Part shown: positions 5,620-14,417 of the stretch, piece after piece
Position numbering within the stretch: position 1 is the stretch's first letter
Layout of the letters: each line of letters begins with the position of its first letter
IMG/VR virus record: IMGVR_UViG_3300047494_000256
Coordinates: 1 to 30,911 of that record
Length of the DNA stretch: 30,911 nucleotides
From: a virus
Strand: one strand, 5' to 3'
Program-made: the position numbers and the translations under genes
Notes under the pieces: model-generated
What the model was told of the DNA's origin: nothing
Databases searched by the model: none
What the model saw: the letters and a program-made list of their open reading frames with translations, nothing else

Positions 5620-7992
5620 ATGAGCCGTAGCCGTCGAGCGCGCGCACATAAATCGGGCGCTCTGGCGACCCCGGCGAAGAAGAGCCTCGAGCTCGACATC
5701 GCGTCGAATACGATTCAGGGCTTCATCGGCGGCTCGTCGGTCGACCAGCAGATCTCGAAGAACCTCTCGCAGGCCGAGCTCTACTGGTACTTCGCGAATC
5801 ACCATCCGTGGATCGGATCCGCGACGGGACTGATCGCGCGCACGATCGCGGGCGCCGGCTACAACATCGTCGCGCCCGGCAGCGATCGCGATCAGGGTGA
5901 CGTCGACAAAGACCCGCGTGTCATCGCGCTGCGCGTGTTCCTCGATCAGCCGAATCCGGATCAGTCGATCGAAGATCTCGTCGAAGAGATCTCGCTCGAT
6001 CGCGACGTGCCCGGCAAGTTCTACGTGCACAAGCTGCGGCTGCCGAACGGTCAGCTCGTCGGGCTCGAACGCATCGACTCGCGCACGTGCGCGCCGCTGC
6101 TCAGCGCGGACGGCAAGTCGATCTCGAAGTTCGTCCAGAAGACGCGCGTCAACGGCAAGGTCGTCACGACGACGTACGATCCGAAAGACATCATCTTCGG
6201 CAAGCTCGCGGGCGGCGCGGATATCACCGGCCGCACCTCGCTGATCGATCAGATCGATCTCACGCTCGCCGTCGACTGGGGCGCGCGCAAGAGCGAAGCC
6301 GGGCGCTTTAAGAACGGCGTGCGCGCGGGCATGGTACTCGTCAACAAGACGGCGTCGAAAGACCAGCTCGAGCACAACCGCAAGACGATGGAAGAGTCGC
6401 GCAGCGGAGCTGACAATGCGCATCGTCCGATGGCTCTGGCCGGCGACTGGTCCGTCGAGTTCCCGCCGGCGCAAAACGAAGAGAACACGGGCCAGCAAGA
6501 TCGCGCGCGTCAGGAGATCTGCGCGATCTACCACGTGCCCGAGTCGAAGCTGATGACGACCGAAGGCACGCTGGGCGGCAACGGTAAGGAATCCGACGAC
6601 CAGACATTCCAGGAAGAGTGCGTGCTCCCGCGCGCGCGGTACATCTGGCGCACGCTGTCACGCGCGATCATGGCGGAGTTCGGGATCACCGATCTCGCGA
6701 TCGTGCCGAAGGCGAAGTACCAGCTGCGCATGTCGGCCGTCCCGGTCGCGGTGCAGCTGCTGCAGGCGGGCGGGTCGATCAACGAGGCGCGGGATCTCAT
6801 CGAGCTGCCGAAGAGCGCGGCGAAGGACGTCGACCTCGACACGCCTCTCGTTCAGGGGCTGCTGAAGTCGGCAGAGTCGGTGATCTCACCGCCGCCTCCC
6901 CCGGCGCCGATGTTCCCGCCGGGTGGCCCGAAACAGGGGACACCTGTCCCCGATCCGGGACAGCCGTCCACCGAGAAGCCGCCGGAGGGCACCCCCGCAA
7001 AAAAAGCGGGAGCCCGCGATGGCGGGCATACTGACGCCCTCAACGCGTATGTCGAGCAGCACCTCGACGACGTAGCCGCAGCGGCCAAGAAACTCGGCAA
7101 GGCGCTGCAGAGCGCGCACGCCGAGATCGCGGACCGGTTCTTCGCCACCGCGCAGCTGCCGGGACGCAAATCGGTCACCGTCGACGACGACGGCACGACG
7201 AGCGACGGCGACTCCGAAGACGCGCCTCTGCCGGAGACGGCAATCGCGCGTCTACGCAAGGCGATCGACGAGTTCGACGCCGGAGAGGTCGGCCAAGCCG
7301 TTTTCGACGCGCAGGAAGCGCTCTACGACCTCGGATTCGATAGGGCGCGCGTGCTGCTCGACGTCGAAGCCGGGCTCTTCGCTCCGCCGACCGCAACGAT
7401 CAAGCGACTGAAGGCCGACGCCGACGCGTTCGCGTTCCTCGTCCGCGATCGCGAGAAGGCTGCACTGCGGTCGATCCTGAGCGACGCGCTCGAGCAAGGT
7501 CTCGGTGCGGGTCCGACCGCGAAGCTGATCGAGTCTGCGTTCGACGTCGTGCACGTTGACGGCGAGCCCGAGGCGCACGCGCTCGATCACTACGTCGATC
7601 CGGACGGCGAGAAGTTCCGCCAGACGGCCAGCGGTCGCGTCTATGACGTGAACACCTGGTCGAAGATGGTGGCGCGCACCGAGATGTCCGTCGCGTCCAA
7701 CGCGGGCGCGAAAGACTTCTACGTCGCCGCCGGGCTGCAGAAGGTCCGCTGGATCGCAGCTGACGGTCCCGCGACATGCGACGAGTGCGCCGAAGCCGAC
7801 GAGCAAGTCGTCAGCCTGGGCGAGGACTTCCCCGGCGTCGACGTCGACACGCCGCCGGCTCATCCGAATTGCGTGTGCGCGATCGCGCCGGCAGACGACG
7901 ATCTCGACCTCGAGCAGTTCCGCGGAACCGCCGAGGATCGCGCCGCCGCTGCGCGCGGCAACCAGCCCGCGACGGGCGAGGACGATTCGTGA
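5620..7992 (+). CDS. Portal protein fused to MuF-like head morphogenesis domain
   Basis: A 790-residue fusion. Residues 1 to about 430 are a portal protein, the ring through which DNA enters; the segment AELYWYFANHHPWIGSATG (52-70) and the later stem and wing region are typical. Residues about 430-475 are a proline-rich linker. The C-terminus, from about 480, is helical and ends in a Mu gpF-like domain: an ARTEMSVASNAG helix, then CDEC (Cys720, Cys723) and HPNCVC (His748, Cys751, Cys753), a likely zinc knuckle. Portal and MuF are separate genes in most phages. GGAGG stands five bases before the ATG. The next gene overlaps by four bases. Confidence 0.9.
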   Translation: MSRSRRARAHKSGALATPAKKSLELDIASNTIQGFIGGSSVDQQISKNLSQAELYWYFANHHPWIGSATGLIARTIAGAGYNIVAPGSDRDQGDVDKDPRVIALRVFLDQPNPDQSIEDLVEEISLDRDVPGKFYVHKLRLPNGQLVGLERIDSRTCAPLLSADGKSISKFVQKTRVNGKVVTTTYDPKDIIFGKLAGGADITGRTSLIDQIDLTLAVDWGARKSEAGRFKNGVRAGMVLVNKTASKDQLEHNRKTMEESRSGADNAHRPMALAGDWSVEFPPAQNEENTGQQDRARQEICAIYHVPESKLMTTEGTLGGNGKESDDQTFQEECVLPRARYIWRTLSRAIMAEFGITDLAIVPKAKYQLRMSAVPVAVQLLQAGGSINEARDLIELPKSAAKDVDLDTPLVQGLLKSAESVISPPPPPAPMFPPGGPKQGTPVPDPGQPSTEKPPEGTPAKKAGARDGGHTDALNAYVEQHLDDVAAAAKKLGKALQSAHAEIADRFFATAQLPGRKSVTVDDDGTTSDGDSEDAPLPETAIARLRKAIDEFDAGEVGQAVFDAQEALYDLGFDRARVLLDVEAGLFAPPTATIKRLKADADAFAFLVRDREKAALRSILSDALEQGLGAGPTAKLIESAFDVVHVDGEPEAHALDHYVDPDGEKFRQTASGRVYDVNTWSKMVARTEMSVASNAGAKDFYVAAGLQKVRWIAADGPATCDECAEADEQVVSLGEDFPGVDVDTPPAHPNCVCAIAPADDDLDLEQFRGTAEDRAAAARGNQPATGEDDS

Positions 7993-8420
7993 ACGACGAC
8001 ATCAAGCGCAATCAGCGCATCAAGCCTGAGGTGATGGACGAGTTGCGCGCCTTCCGCGCAAAACTAGTCCAGCGCTTTAAGTGGCGCCTGATCACGCACC
8101 AGGAAGTGAATCGCGCCTTCGCCGATGCGCTCGCGCAGGTCGTCAAGAACGATCACGCGCTCATCGATGACGATCGCGAGTACACCCGCGTCAAATGCCG
8201 CGACTGCGGTCACACGACGTCGGTCCTCGCCGAAGTCGACAAGTGGTCGTGCCGCCATGCGCCGTACCGCTCGCGCGAGAAGTTCGTCGACGCGATCGGC
8301 GTCGACGGCGAGTATCTGCTCGATAAGAACGCGATGCCACTGCGGCCGAAGGCCATCGAGACGACGCCGTACGAGGACCAGACGATCCGGGGCTACTTCC
8401 CCGGGTTCAACGGCGCATAG
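7989..8420 (+). CDS. Small head-region protein with zinc-ribbon half
   Basis: A 143-residue protein whose GTG overlaps the portal-MuF stop (GTGA). The N-terminal half is a basic helical region. The middle has CRDCGHTT and, 18 residues on, a Cys-Arg-His (SCRHAPYRS), consistent with a three-Cys-one-His metal site. Position between portal and prohead protease implies a capsid-assembly or minor head role, but no family is recognised. Longer frames upstream in the same phase are shadows of the portal gene. Confidence 0.6.
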   Translation: MNDDIKRNQRIKPEVMDELRAFRAKLVQRFKWRLITHQEVNRAFADALAQVVKNDHALIDDDREYTRVKCRDCGHTTSVLAEVDKWSCRHAPYRSREKFVDAIGVDGEYLLDKNAMPLRPKAIETTPYEDQTIRGYFPGFNGA

Positions 8421-8440
8421 CGCCGACGACGGAGGTCGCC

Positions 8441-8899
8441 GTGGCGACGATGCTCGAGGCGATTCGCTCGAAGAGCGGATCCAGCGTTGCGCTGACGATG
8501 CGCACCGCGATCAAGGCGGCCACTCTCGCCGCAGCTGAACCGAAGAGCGGGATCGCGATCAAAGCGACGTCGTTCGACGACGAGGCCGGCGTCATCATCG
8601 CCAAGGTCAGCGTCGCCGGCGTTCAGGACCGCGAGAAAGAGACCGCGCAGCCGATCCCGCTGCGTGAAGCGACGTACGAGCTCGCCATGAAAGCTCGCCC
8701 GGTCGACGTCGATCTCAATCACGACGCCGTCGTCGGATGCGACATCGTCGGCGTCTGGTTCGGCGATCCGATGCCCGACCCCAACGCAGCGTACGTCGCG
8801 CTGCGACCGCACGATCGTCAGGTCTACGAAGACGCCAAAAACGGCGACATCATCGGCATGAGCTGGTCAGGCCCATACGTGCTGAGCGAGGCGACATGA
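8441..8899 (+). CDS. XkdF-like prohead protease
   Basis: A 152-residue protein resembling the protease domain of PBSX XkdF and other herpesvirus-type phage prohead proteases. These cut the scaffold and capsid delta regions during maturation. Diagnostic positions are His94 in VDLNHD and Ser141 in GDIIGMSWSG, matching the family's nHd and GfSxxG patterns. GGAGG lies five bases before the GTG start. In related phages the protease is usually the front part of a longer protein; here it stops and a separate gene begins in the overlapping ATGA. Confidence 0.78.
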   Translation: MATMLEAIRSKSGSSVALTMRTAIKAATLAAAEPKSGIAIKATSFDDEAGVIIAKVSVAGVQDREKETAQPIPLREATYELAMKARPVDVDLNHDAVVGCDIVGVWFGDPMPDPNAAYVALRPHDRQVYEDAKNGDIIGMSWSGPYVLSEAT

Positions 8900-10056
8900 A
8901 GAACAATCTCACACCCAAGAGCATCGACGAGATGCACTTCGACCGGCTCACGCTGGTCTACGGCCAGTATGCCGGTAAGGCACATGTGCCTGTGAACAGC
9001 GCGGCGGAGATCGTCGCGTGCAAGGGAGGCCCCGTGGAACACCCGATCACCTCCGCGTTGGTCGGAGCGTTCAAGCGCCTCGGCCTCGCGAACAAGAGCA
9101 CCGTCGAAGGCGAGCAGACCGCCGCGGTCGCGAGCAAAGACGCATCCGTCGACGAGTCCATCGCCGACGCGCTGCAGAGCACCGCGCGCTGCAACCTGTA
9201 CGGCTCGCTGTACGACATGGAATGGGCGATCGCACAGATCGTCGACGCGCCCGGCTTCGATGACGCATCACGCCGCGCCGCGATCGACGCCGTCATCATG
9301 AAGTACGGTGCGCAGATCGCTGCGCTCGTCGCCGTGATCTACAGCGAAGACGCGACAGCGGTCGGCGAGGTCGCAACGAAGTCCGGTGCGCGCCACAGCG
9401 CCGCAGATATCGAGAAGATCCAGGCCGCGCACAAGCAACTCGGCGAGATCGCCGATGCGGCGAACAAAGGCCGCGAGGCCACGACCGCGCTGCTTGAAGC
9501 GCCCGCCGGTTCGGCAACGCCCGCCGGGAACGCTGATAGCGATGCGGCCGGTACGGATGGCGAGAAATCTGCCGTCGTTCCCGCAGTCGAGTCCGTGGCA
9601 GCAACTGCCGCCGTGAAAGCCGATGAGACGCCCGCAGCCGACACGACGCTCATGGTCGGGATTGACGGTGCCGCGGTGAAGGCCGCGATCGACGAAGCGC
9701 TGGCCAACGTCAACACGATCGTTGCGGACGCCGTGAAGGCCGCGGTCGAACCGCTGCAGGCGACAACCGCAACGCTGCAGGCCGATCTCGCCGCGCAGAC
9801 CGCGCGCGCCGACGTCGCGACCGCCGAAGCTGCGACCGCGACGAAAGCCGCGAAAGAGGCGAAGAAGGCGCTCGACACCGCGATCGATACCGCGCGTTCG
9901 CGTCAGGCTCCGGCCGGCCACCAAGACACGACCGAAGCGGCTGCCGCGCAGAGCGATGCCGTGAAGTCCGACGCTGAAACCGCACCCGCCGTCGCTATCA
10001 AAGACATGACGATCGGGCAGGCGCTCCGCGTGCTGCACGCACCGACGGCGAAATAG
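8896..10056 (+). CDS. Scaffold protein (XkdF C-terminal-like)
   Basis: A 386-residue, Ala-rich protein that starts inside the protease stop codon. Residues about 165-190 (KSGARHSAADIEKIQAAHK) match a motif found in the C-terminal half of XkdF-type proteases. The later part is a long Ala/Thr/Lys coiled coil (about 265-345), as expected of an internal scaffold that guides capsid assembly and is then digested. Together the two overlapping genes would supply protease and scaffold from one coupled unit. Longer upstream extensions in this frame overlap the protease gene and are not coding. Confidence 0.72.
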   Translation: MKNNLTPKSIDEMHFDRLTLVYGQYAGKAHVPVNSAAEIVACKGGPVEHPITSALVGAFKRLGLANKSTVEGEQTAAVASKDASVDESIADALQSTARCNLYGSLYDMEWAIAQIVDAPGFDDASRRAAIDAVIMKYGAQIAALVAVIYSEDATAVGEVATKSGARHSAADIEKIQAAHKQLGEIADAANKGREATTALLEAPAGSATPAGNADSDAAGTDGEKSAVVPAVESVAATAAVKADETPAADTTLMVGIDGAAVKAAIDEALANVNTIVADAVKAAVEPLQATTATLQADLAAQTARADVATAEAATATKAAKEAKKALDTAIDTARSRQAPAGHQDTTEAAAAQSDAVKSDAETAPAVAIKDMTIGQALRVLHAPTAK

Positions 10057-10206
10057 CGCCCAGCTAAACCACTGTTCGACGCGCGTCGCGCGCGTCGCTC
10101 ACCACCGACCGTTTACCGGTCTGGTTCCGCGCGTCACGCGCGACAAGCGAACCGCCGCCGCGCGCATCGCGCGCCACGAAGCGGGATCGTATTTCGGAGA
10201 AGCCAC
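10057..10206. other. GC-hairpin leader before major capsid gene
   Basis: A gene-free stretch with several perfect or near-perfect stems. The clearest is GACGCGCG (10078-10085), loop TCG, CGCGCGTC (10089-10096). Others are GACCG/CGGTC (10107-10111 with 10117-10121) and CGCGCG, loop TCA, CGCGCG (10128-10142). They sit just ahead of the capsid gene, whose GGAG (10196-10199) is seven bases before its GTG. They may stabilise or process the capsid mRNA. GC-rich runs form such stems easily, so function is uncertain. Confidence 0.45.
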
Positions 10207-11265
10207 GTGGCTCTCGACTACGCACTCAAGGCAATGGACTCGGTCACCGACGCGAACTACGAGCGCAAGGACCTGTCCGACGTCATCACGGCGAAAGATG
10301 GTCCCCCGCGCCCGTTCCTGCGCGCCATCGAAACCGTGAAGGCCAAAGGCAAGACCCACTACTGGAATGAGGTGGGTCTCAATGCGCCGGGTCACGGCAA
10401 CGCGTCCTACGCCGAAGGCAACAAGCCGACGTCGCAGACGAACGTCCCGACGCAGCTCAGCAACGTCATCTGCCGCACGGGTCAGACCGCGCGCGTCACC
10501 GACACGGAAACCGCCGTGTGGACCGGCGCCGGCAACTACAAGCTCGCCGACGGCGAGATGGAACGCCTGATCCAGGAAGCGATCGATCTGGACACCGAGC
10601 TGAAGATGGAAGAGCAGCTCAACGAGATGGAGTGGATGCTCCTCAACGGCGATTCGACCAATGCCGAAGCATGGGCCGGTGGTCAGTGCGACGGCGTCGT
10701 GAAGATCCTCACGACCAACGTCGTCGCTGCGGCCGACATCACCAGCGCGGGCGCGAACGGCACTGCCGGTTCAGGCTTCGCTGTCGTGAAGCTGAACGCG
10801 GGCCTCTTCGAAGGCTACGTGCAGACGCTCGCGCAGAACATCCGCCTCGGCTACGCTCCGGCGGTCCCGGATCTGCTGCTCGCATCGACCCCGCAGAAGG
10901 CCGTGGTCAACGCCTTCATCGGCGGCGGCGCGGGTCGTCCGATCGTCCAGGTCGTGACGCCGGATTCCGCCGGTTACGTCGCCGGCCAGGAAGTCGACGA
11001 ATACCAGACCGGCTTCTTCAAGGTCTCGGTCAAGATCGAGCCCCAGGCCGAGCTCAGCGCGCTCTCCGGTAAGGCGTCCCCGCCCACCAAGACGCAGATG
11101 CTCATGCTCTCGACGAAGCGCTTCAAGCGCGCGGATCTCATTCCGCTGCGCAGCGAGCCGCTGGCGCGCATTGCGACGTCGGTCGAACGCATGATCACGG
11201 CCGAGTACTCGCTCGAATACCGGAACCAAAAAGAGTCCGGCAAGATCACGAACCTGCTCAACTAG
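10207..11265 (+). CDS. Major capsid protein (HK97 fold, SU10/DUF5309-like)
   Basis: A 352-residue shell protein. The order of features fits the SU10-type major capsid family: an early strand with THYWNEVGL, the segment LSNVICRTGQTARVTDTETAV (start of the spine region), a long helix (ERLIQEAIDLDTELKMEEQL) with the glutamate-rich pattern of this family, and a C-terminal beta-rich P/A-domain part. No long N-terminal delta domain is seen, consistent with a separate scaffold gene. It follows the hairpin leader, as expected for the most strongly expressed structural gene. GTG is the start. Confidence 0.87.
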   Translation: MALDYALKAMDSVTDANYERKDLSDVITAKDGPPRPFLRAIETVKAKGKTHYWNEVGLNAPGHGNASYAEGNKPTSQTNVPTQLSNVICRTGQTARVTDTETAVWTGAGNYKLADGEMERLIQEAIDLDTELKMEEQLNEMEWMLLNGDSTNAEAWAGGQCDGVVKILTTNVVAAADITSAGANGTAGSGFAVVKLNAGLFEGYVQTLAQNIRLGYAPAVPDLLLASTPQKAVVNAFIGGGAGRPIVQVVTPDSAGYVAGQEVDEYQTGFFKVSVKIEPQAELSALSGKASPPTKTQMLMLSTKRFKRADLIPLRSEPLARIATSVERMITAEYSLEYRNQKESGKITNLLN

Positions 11266-11394
11266 AGCCGCTTCGTCGGAGAGGTTCGTCGGCGTCGCGT
11301 TTGCGCGCGTCGACGGCCATCACGGATCGCCGTTCAGCGGCGCATCGGGTGCGAGTCCCGCGTTCGTGACCTTTGCTCTCTCCACGGAGAACCG

Positions 11395-12093
11395 ATGATC
11401 AGATTCAATTCGCCGCGGCATGAGCGGCTCAACTTTCAGCGCCACGAAGCCGACCCGATCCAGTTTCAGAAGCACGTCTTCGAAACGGACGATGAGGCGA
11501 CGATCGAGTTCTTGCGGACCGACTTCGCAAAAGAGCACGGCGTGATCGAAGTCGACGCACCGTCCGGCGCATCGACGAAACAGCCGCCCGCACCGTCCGG
11601 CGCATCGACGATCGATCTCGACGCGTTCCCGTTCGAGAAGCGCGAGTACAAGCGCGGCAACGAGCCGTTTACCGTCGCTCTGATCGCCGACAACGTCGGC
11701 GCGATCAAAGACGATGCCAACGCGATCGCGCGCGCATTCGTCGAGACGGCTTTCCCTGAGAAGTCCACGGCACAGCTGCATATCCTGACGCGCGCGCGAG
11801 CCGACGTCGGCGTCGAAGATCCACGCATCGTCGTCAATGAGACGGACCTCGGCCCGGCGCTGCTCTCGACGTTCCGCAACGCGCACGTCGTCGTTCGCGG
11901 CGCATCGCAGCGCGGTGACGACGTCGAGGTCGCAGCCATCGCGGCGGGCACTCCGGTGCTGTCGCTCGTCGACGGTGAAGGCGCGGCCGCCACGCTCTCC
12001 GCAGCGCTCAAGGCCACCGAAAACGCATACGGCAAGGCGTCGGCCGACGCTGCGAAAGCCGCCAAGCAGCTCCGCGTTTCCAGCGCGAAGTAG
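11395..12093 (+). CDS. Putative head protein with unexplained C-terminal domain
   Basis: A 232-residue protein just after the capsid gene. Residues 1-52 contain the short phage module typified by FQKHVFETDDEATIEFLRTD, seen in small head or capsid-associated proteins. After a tandem PSGAST linker, residues 100-210 look like a Rossmann-type alpha/beta domain: FTVALIADNVG, then FRNAHVVVRGASQRGDDVEVAAIAAGTPVLSLVDGEG. That last stretch resembles the nucleotide-binding end of GT4 glycosyltransferases, but the family's conserved acidic residues are not clear. It could be a head decoration protein. GGAGA lies four bases before the ATG. Confidence 0.55.
   Translation: MIRFNSPRHERLNFQRHEADPIQFQKHVFETDDEATIEFLRTDFAKEHGVIEVDAPSGASTKQPPAPSGASTIDLDAFPFEKREYKRGNEPFTVALIADNVGAIKDDANAIARAFVETAFPEKSTAQLHILTRARADVGVEDPRIVVNETDLGPALLSTFRNAHVVVRGASQRGDDVEVAAIAAGTPVLSLVDGEGAAATLSAALKATENAYGKASADAAKAAKQLRVSSAK
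11556..11611 (+). repeat. In-frame 33-base tandem repeat
   Basis: The 23-base sequence at 11556-11578 is repeated exactly at 11589-11611, with starts 33 bases apart. In the protein this duplicates PSGAST in the linker between the two domains. The in-frame period suggests slippage-generated linker lengthening. Confidence 0.85.
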
Positions 12094-12109
12094 ATCTTAG
12101 GAGTCCGCT

Positions 12110-13111
12110 TTGATCCTCGTGACGCCGGCGAGCTATCTGACGCTCGCGCAGATCAAATCGGACGAGACGCTCGACCTTACCACTGCCGCGGGTGTGCAGA
12201 TCAGCGATGCCACGCTGAACGACTGGCTTGAGGAGACGACCGGCGAGATCGACGCAATGATCAAGCAGTCGTTTCTGCCGGAAGAGAAGACGATCTCGCT
12301 GCAGGGCAGCGGTTCAAATCTGCTCGAGACGCATCAGTATCCGCTGATCTACGTCCGTCAGGTGAAGATCGTGCTGCCGAACGCCGTCGGCTTCGACATT
12401 CCGACGCAGTCGCTGCTCGTCGACTACGAGTCGGGCACGCTGCTCAACATGTCGCCGCTGACGTTCCAGGGCGTCGGCATCCAGACGCTGTTCCCGAAGG
12501 GCGTCAAGCTGCAGATCACGCTGGCGACTGGCGTCAACTACGCCGTCCCGCCGCCGGCGTTTACGATCAGCCAGCAATCCGGCGTCACGAATGCGTTTTC
12601 CGCAGGGTCGCACACCGTGCAGCTGACGACGCTGACGTGCGCGGGAGAGTCGCTGCCGTCCTCGCCGCAGACGATCACGCTGCCCGGCGGCTGCGGGATC
12701 AACGTCAACGTCACGAACGCGCCTGGTGGCCTGCGCTACCTGGTCTACATCGACGGCACGTGCCGCTCGGAGCTCGTCTCGATGGCGATCGGCACCGGCA
12801 TGATCGGCGTCACGATCGACAACTCGACGCCGACTCTGCAGGGCTGCTTCACGCTGGCCGGTCAGCTGCGCACGCCGCCGAGCGTCGACACCAGCGCGAT
12901 ACCGCTCACCGGCAAATTCGGCGGCTTGCGTGCGGCGCAGAAGAAGCTGATGCAGTCGCGCGCCTGGGAGCTCAAGAACAAGTCCAACCAGGGCATCGCA
13001 GGTCAGACGAGCGGGTCGAAATCGGTCCGGTACCGCGATAACACACGGTCGACGTTCAACGCGCAGCTCGACTCGCTGCTTTCGTCGCTCGTGTATCAAG
13101 GCATCGCATGA
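12110..13111 (+). CDS. Head-tail connector protein with Ig/Fn3-like insert
   Basis: A 333-residue protein. Residues 1-140 and the C-terminus (GLRAAQKKLMQSRAWELKNK and on) form a gp6/gp15-like helical adaptor that would join the portal to the tail. Residues about 150-255 are an inserted beta-sandwich: GESLPSSPQTITLP, then APGGLRYLVYIDGT, in the pattern of phage Fn3/Ig-like modules that sit on virion surfaces. Start: TTG at 12110, AGGAG six bases upstream. Four bases overlap the next gene (ATGA). The connector role rests on position and helix pattern. Confidence 0.65.
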   Translation: MILVTPASYLTLAQIKSDETLDLTTAAGVQISDATLNDWLEETTGEIDAMIKQSFLPEEKTISLQGSGSNLLETHQYPLIYVRQVKIVLPNAVGFDIPTQSLLVDYESGTLLNMSPLTFQGVGIQTLFPKGVKLQITLATGVNYAVPPPAFTISQQSGVTNAFSAGSHTVQLTTLTCAGESLPSSPQTITLPGGCGINVNVTNAPGGLRYLVYIDGTCRSELVSMAIGTGMIGVTIDNSTPTLQGCFTLAGQLRTPPSVDTSAIPLTGKFGGLRAAQKKLMQSRAWELKNKSNQGIAGQTSGSKSVRYRDNTRSTFNAQLDSLLSSLVYQGIA

Positions 13112-13446
13112 TCGACTGGTCGGCGTTCGATACGAACTCGCTGGTGATCAAGCGGCGACCCGCGCCCGATCAGGCGGTCGCTGTGGTGATGACGATCGCC
13201 GCCGACGTGCAGACGCCGGACGGCAAGATCGCGTACTACGATCCCAGCGGCGCCGTGCAAAAGGTCGATGCGCTGGTCAGCATCGATTACGTCGGCGCTA
13301 TTCCGGACATCCGGCTCGATGACATCGCAGTCGTCGACGGCGGCGACTCGTTCAACGTCGTCCACGTCGAATCGTGGACATTCCCACCGGCGCACCTCGA
13401 GCTCAGACTGCAGCGCGGTCCGATCGCGCGTAAGCAGACGGACTGA
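13108..13446 (+). CDS. Head-closure-like protein
   Basis: A 112-residue, beta-rich protein between the connector and the tail completion gene, the usual place of the head-closure protein (gp16 or gpFII type). Strand-like segments (IAYYDPSGAVQKVDALVSIDYVG, then DDIAVVDGGDSFNVVHVESW) suggest a small barrel. The assignment is by position and composition only. Its ATG overlaps the connector stop, and its own stop overlaps the next ATG (TGATG). Confidence 0.5.
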   Translation: MIDWSAFDTNSLVIKRRPAPDQAVAVVMTIAADVQTPDGKIAYYDPSGAVQKVDALVSIDYVGAIPDIRLDDIAVVDGGDSFNVVHVESWTFPPAHLELRLQRGPIARKQTD

Positions 13447-13904
13447 TGCAGTTTTCGAGCAGCGATCTTCCGGAATTCCGGCGGCGCATCGAGCGCATGC
13501 AGGGCAACGCATCGAACCTCGGACCGGGATTGCTGAAGGCGGGTTCATTCGTCGCCGGCGCGGCGATGAGCCGCATCGAAGCCGGCGGTCCCGGCTGGGC
13601 GCCGAACAAGACCGGCACACCCCTGCTGCAGCGCACAGGACGACTGTTGAACTCGCTCGCGCCGCAGAACAGCGTCGCGCTCACCGCTGACGGCGTGCGG
13701 ATCACCGCTGGTACCGACTACGCGGAGTATCTGCAAAACGGCACCGGCATCTTTGCCGGTCATCAGCCGTGGAAAGCGCGCTGGGGTCGCTCGATCGTGA
13801 CGCATCAGGGCATGCCGCCGCGGCCATTTCTCTACATCGATGAACCGGTTGTAGCTGGCGTGCTCAAACAGCTCGTCGGCTGGGTTATGAGGAGCGAAGC
13901 GTGA
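13446..13904 (+). CDS. Virion morphogenesis / tail completion protein (gpG/gp10-like)
   Basis: A 152-residue protein of the phage virion morphogenesis family (Mu gpG, HK97 gp10-type), which completes the head-tail interface. The pattern is clear: WAPNKTGTPLLQRTGRLLNSLA in the middle, then VRITAGTDYAEYLQNGT and PPRPFLYI near residue 127. These are the classic LxxTGxLxxSL, Y(A)xxxQxGt and PxRPFL motifs. Length is normal. It overlaps neighbours on both sides. Confidence 0.85.
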   Translation: MQFSSSDLPEFRRRIERMQGNASNLGPGLLKAGSFVAGAAMSRIEAGGPGWAPNKTGTPLLQRTGRLLNSLAPQNSVALTADGVRITAGTDYAEYLQNGTGIFAGHQPWKARWGRSIVTHQGMPPRPFLYIDEPVVAGVLKQLVGWVMRSEA

Positions 13905-14407
13905 TCGGTCCCGACGAGCAGATCGCCTCGATCTGGCAAGAGCTCTATCAGCTGATCCGCGCGCAGACATCGGCCGACGGTCCGAACCCGACCGGTAAAC
14001 TCGCGGGCGTCAACGACGTGCAGAAGAGCATCTCGCTCTGGACCGGCAAGGCGCCGGCGATCGGCGTGCAGCTGCGTGACGTACCGGAAATGCCGGACTC
14101 GCCGGGCCGCCACAAGATCAGCCTGCGCTTCGCGATCGTCGTCGGTGCGTCGTCCGTAGAAACGGATGCGCGCAAGGCCAACTTGACCGACGCGATGGCG
14201 TCGCTGGTGCCGCTCCTCGCGGACGGCAACGGCAACGGTCTCGGCCCGCTGCTGCGCGGCAACTTTGGCCTCAACGGCCTCGCGTATCGCACGTCGATTT
14301 CGAGTGCCGAATTCAGCTGGTCCGATATCGAGGGCGCTGGTGCCGGCGTACCGATCTGGGCCTACGCCATGTACACCTACGTCGCACAGACGCTGGTCAC
14401 GTTCTAG
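13901..14407 (+). CDS. Tail terminator-like protein
   Basis: A 168-residue protein in the tail-terminator slot, between completion and tail tube. Such proteins cap the tube and stop its polymerisation. Alternating strands and a helix, ending with an aromatic strand (PIWAYAMYTYVAQTLVTF), fit the gpU/gp37-type fold, but no decisive motif exists. GTG start overlaps the previous stop (GTGA). Confidence 0.55.
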   Translation: MIGPDEQIASIWQELYQLIRAQTSADGPNPTGKLAGVNDVQKSISLWTGKAPAIGVQLRDVPEMPDSPGRHKISLRFAIVVGASSVETDARKANLTDAMASLVPLLADGNGNGLGPLLRGNFGLNGLAYRTSISSAEFSWSDIEGAGAGVPIWAYAMYTYVAQTLVTF

Positions 14408-14417
14408 GGAGTCTGCT

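Noticed and set aside
5599-6534. 311-codon minus-strand frame opposite the portal
   Set aside because: Complement of a GC-rich coding sequence, composed mainly of Arg, Ala, Val and Asp; no ribosome site and no motif.
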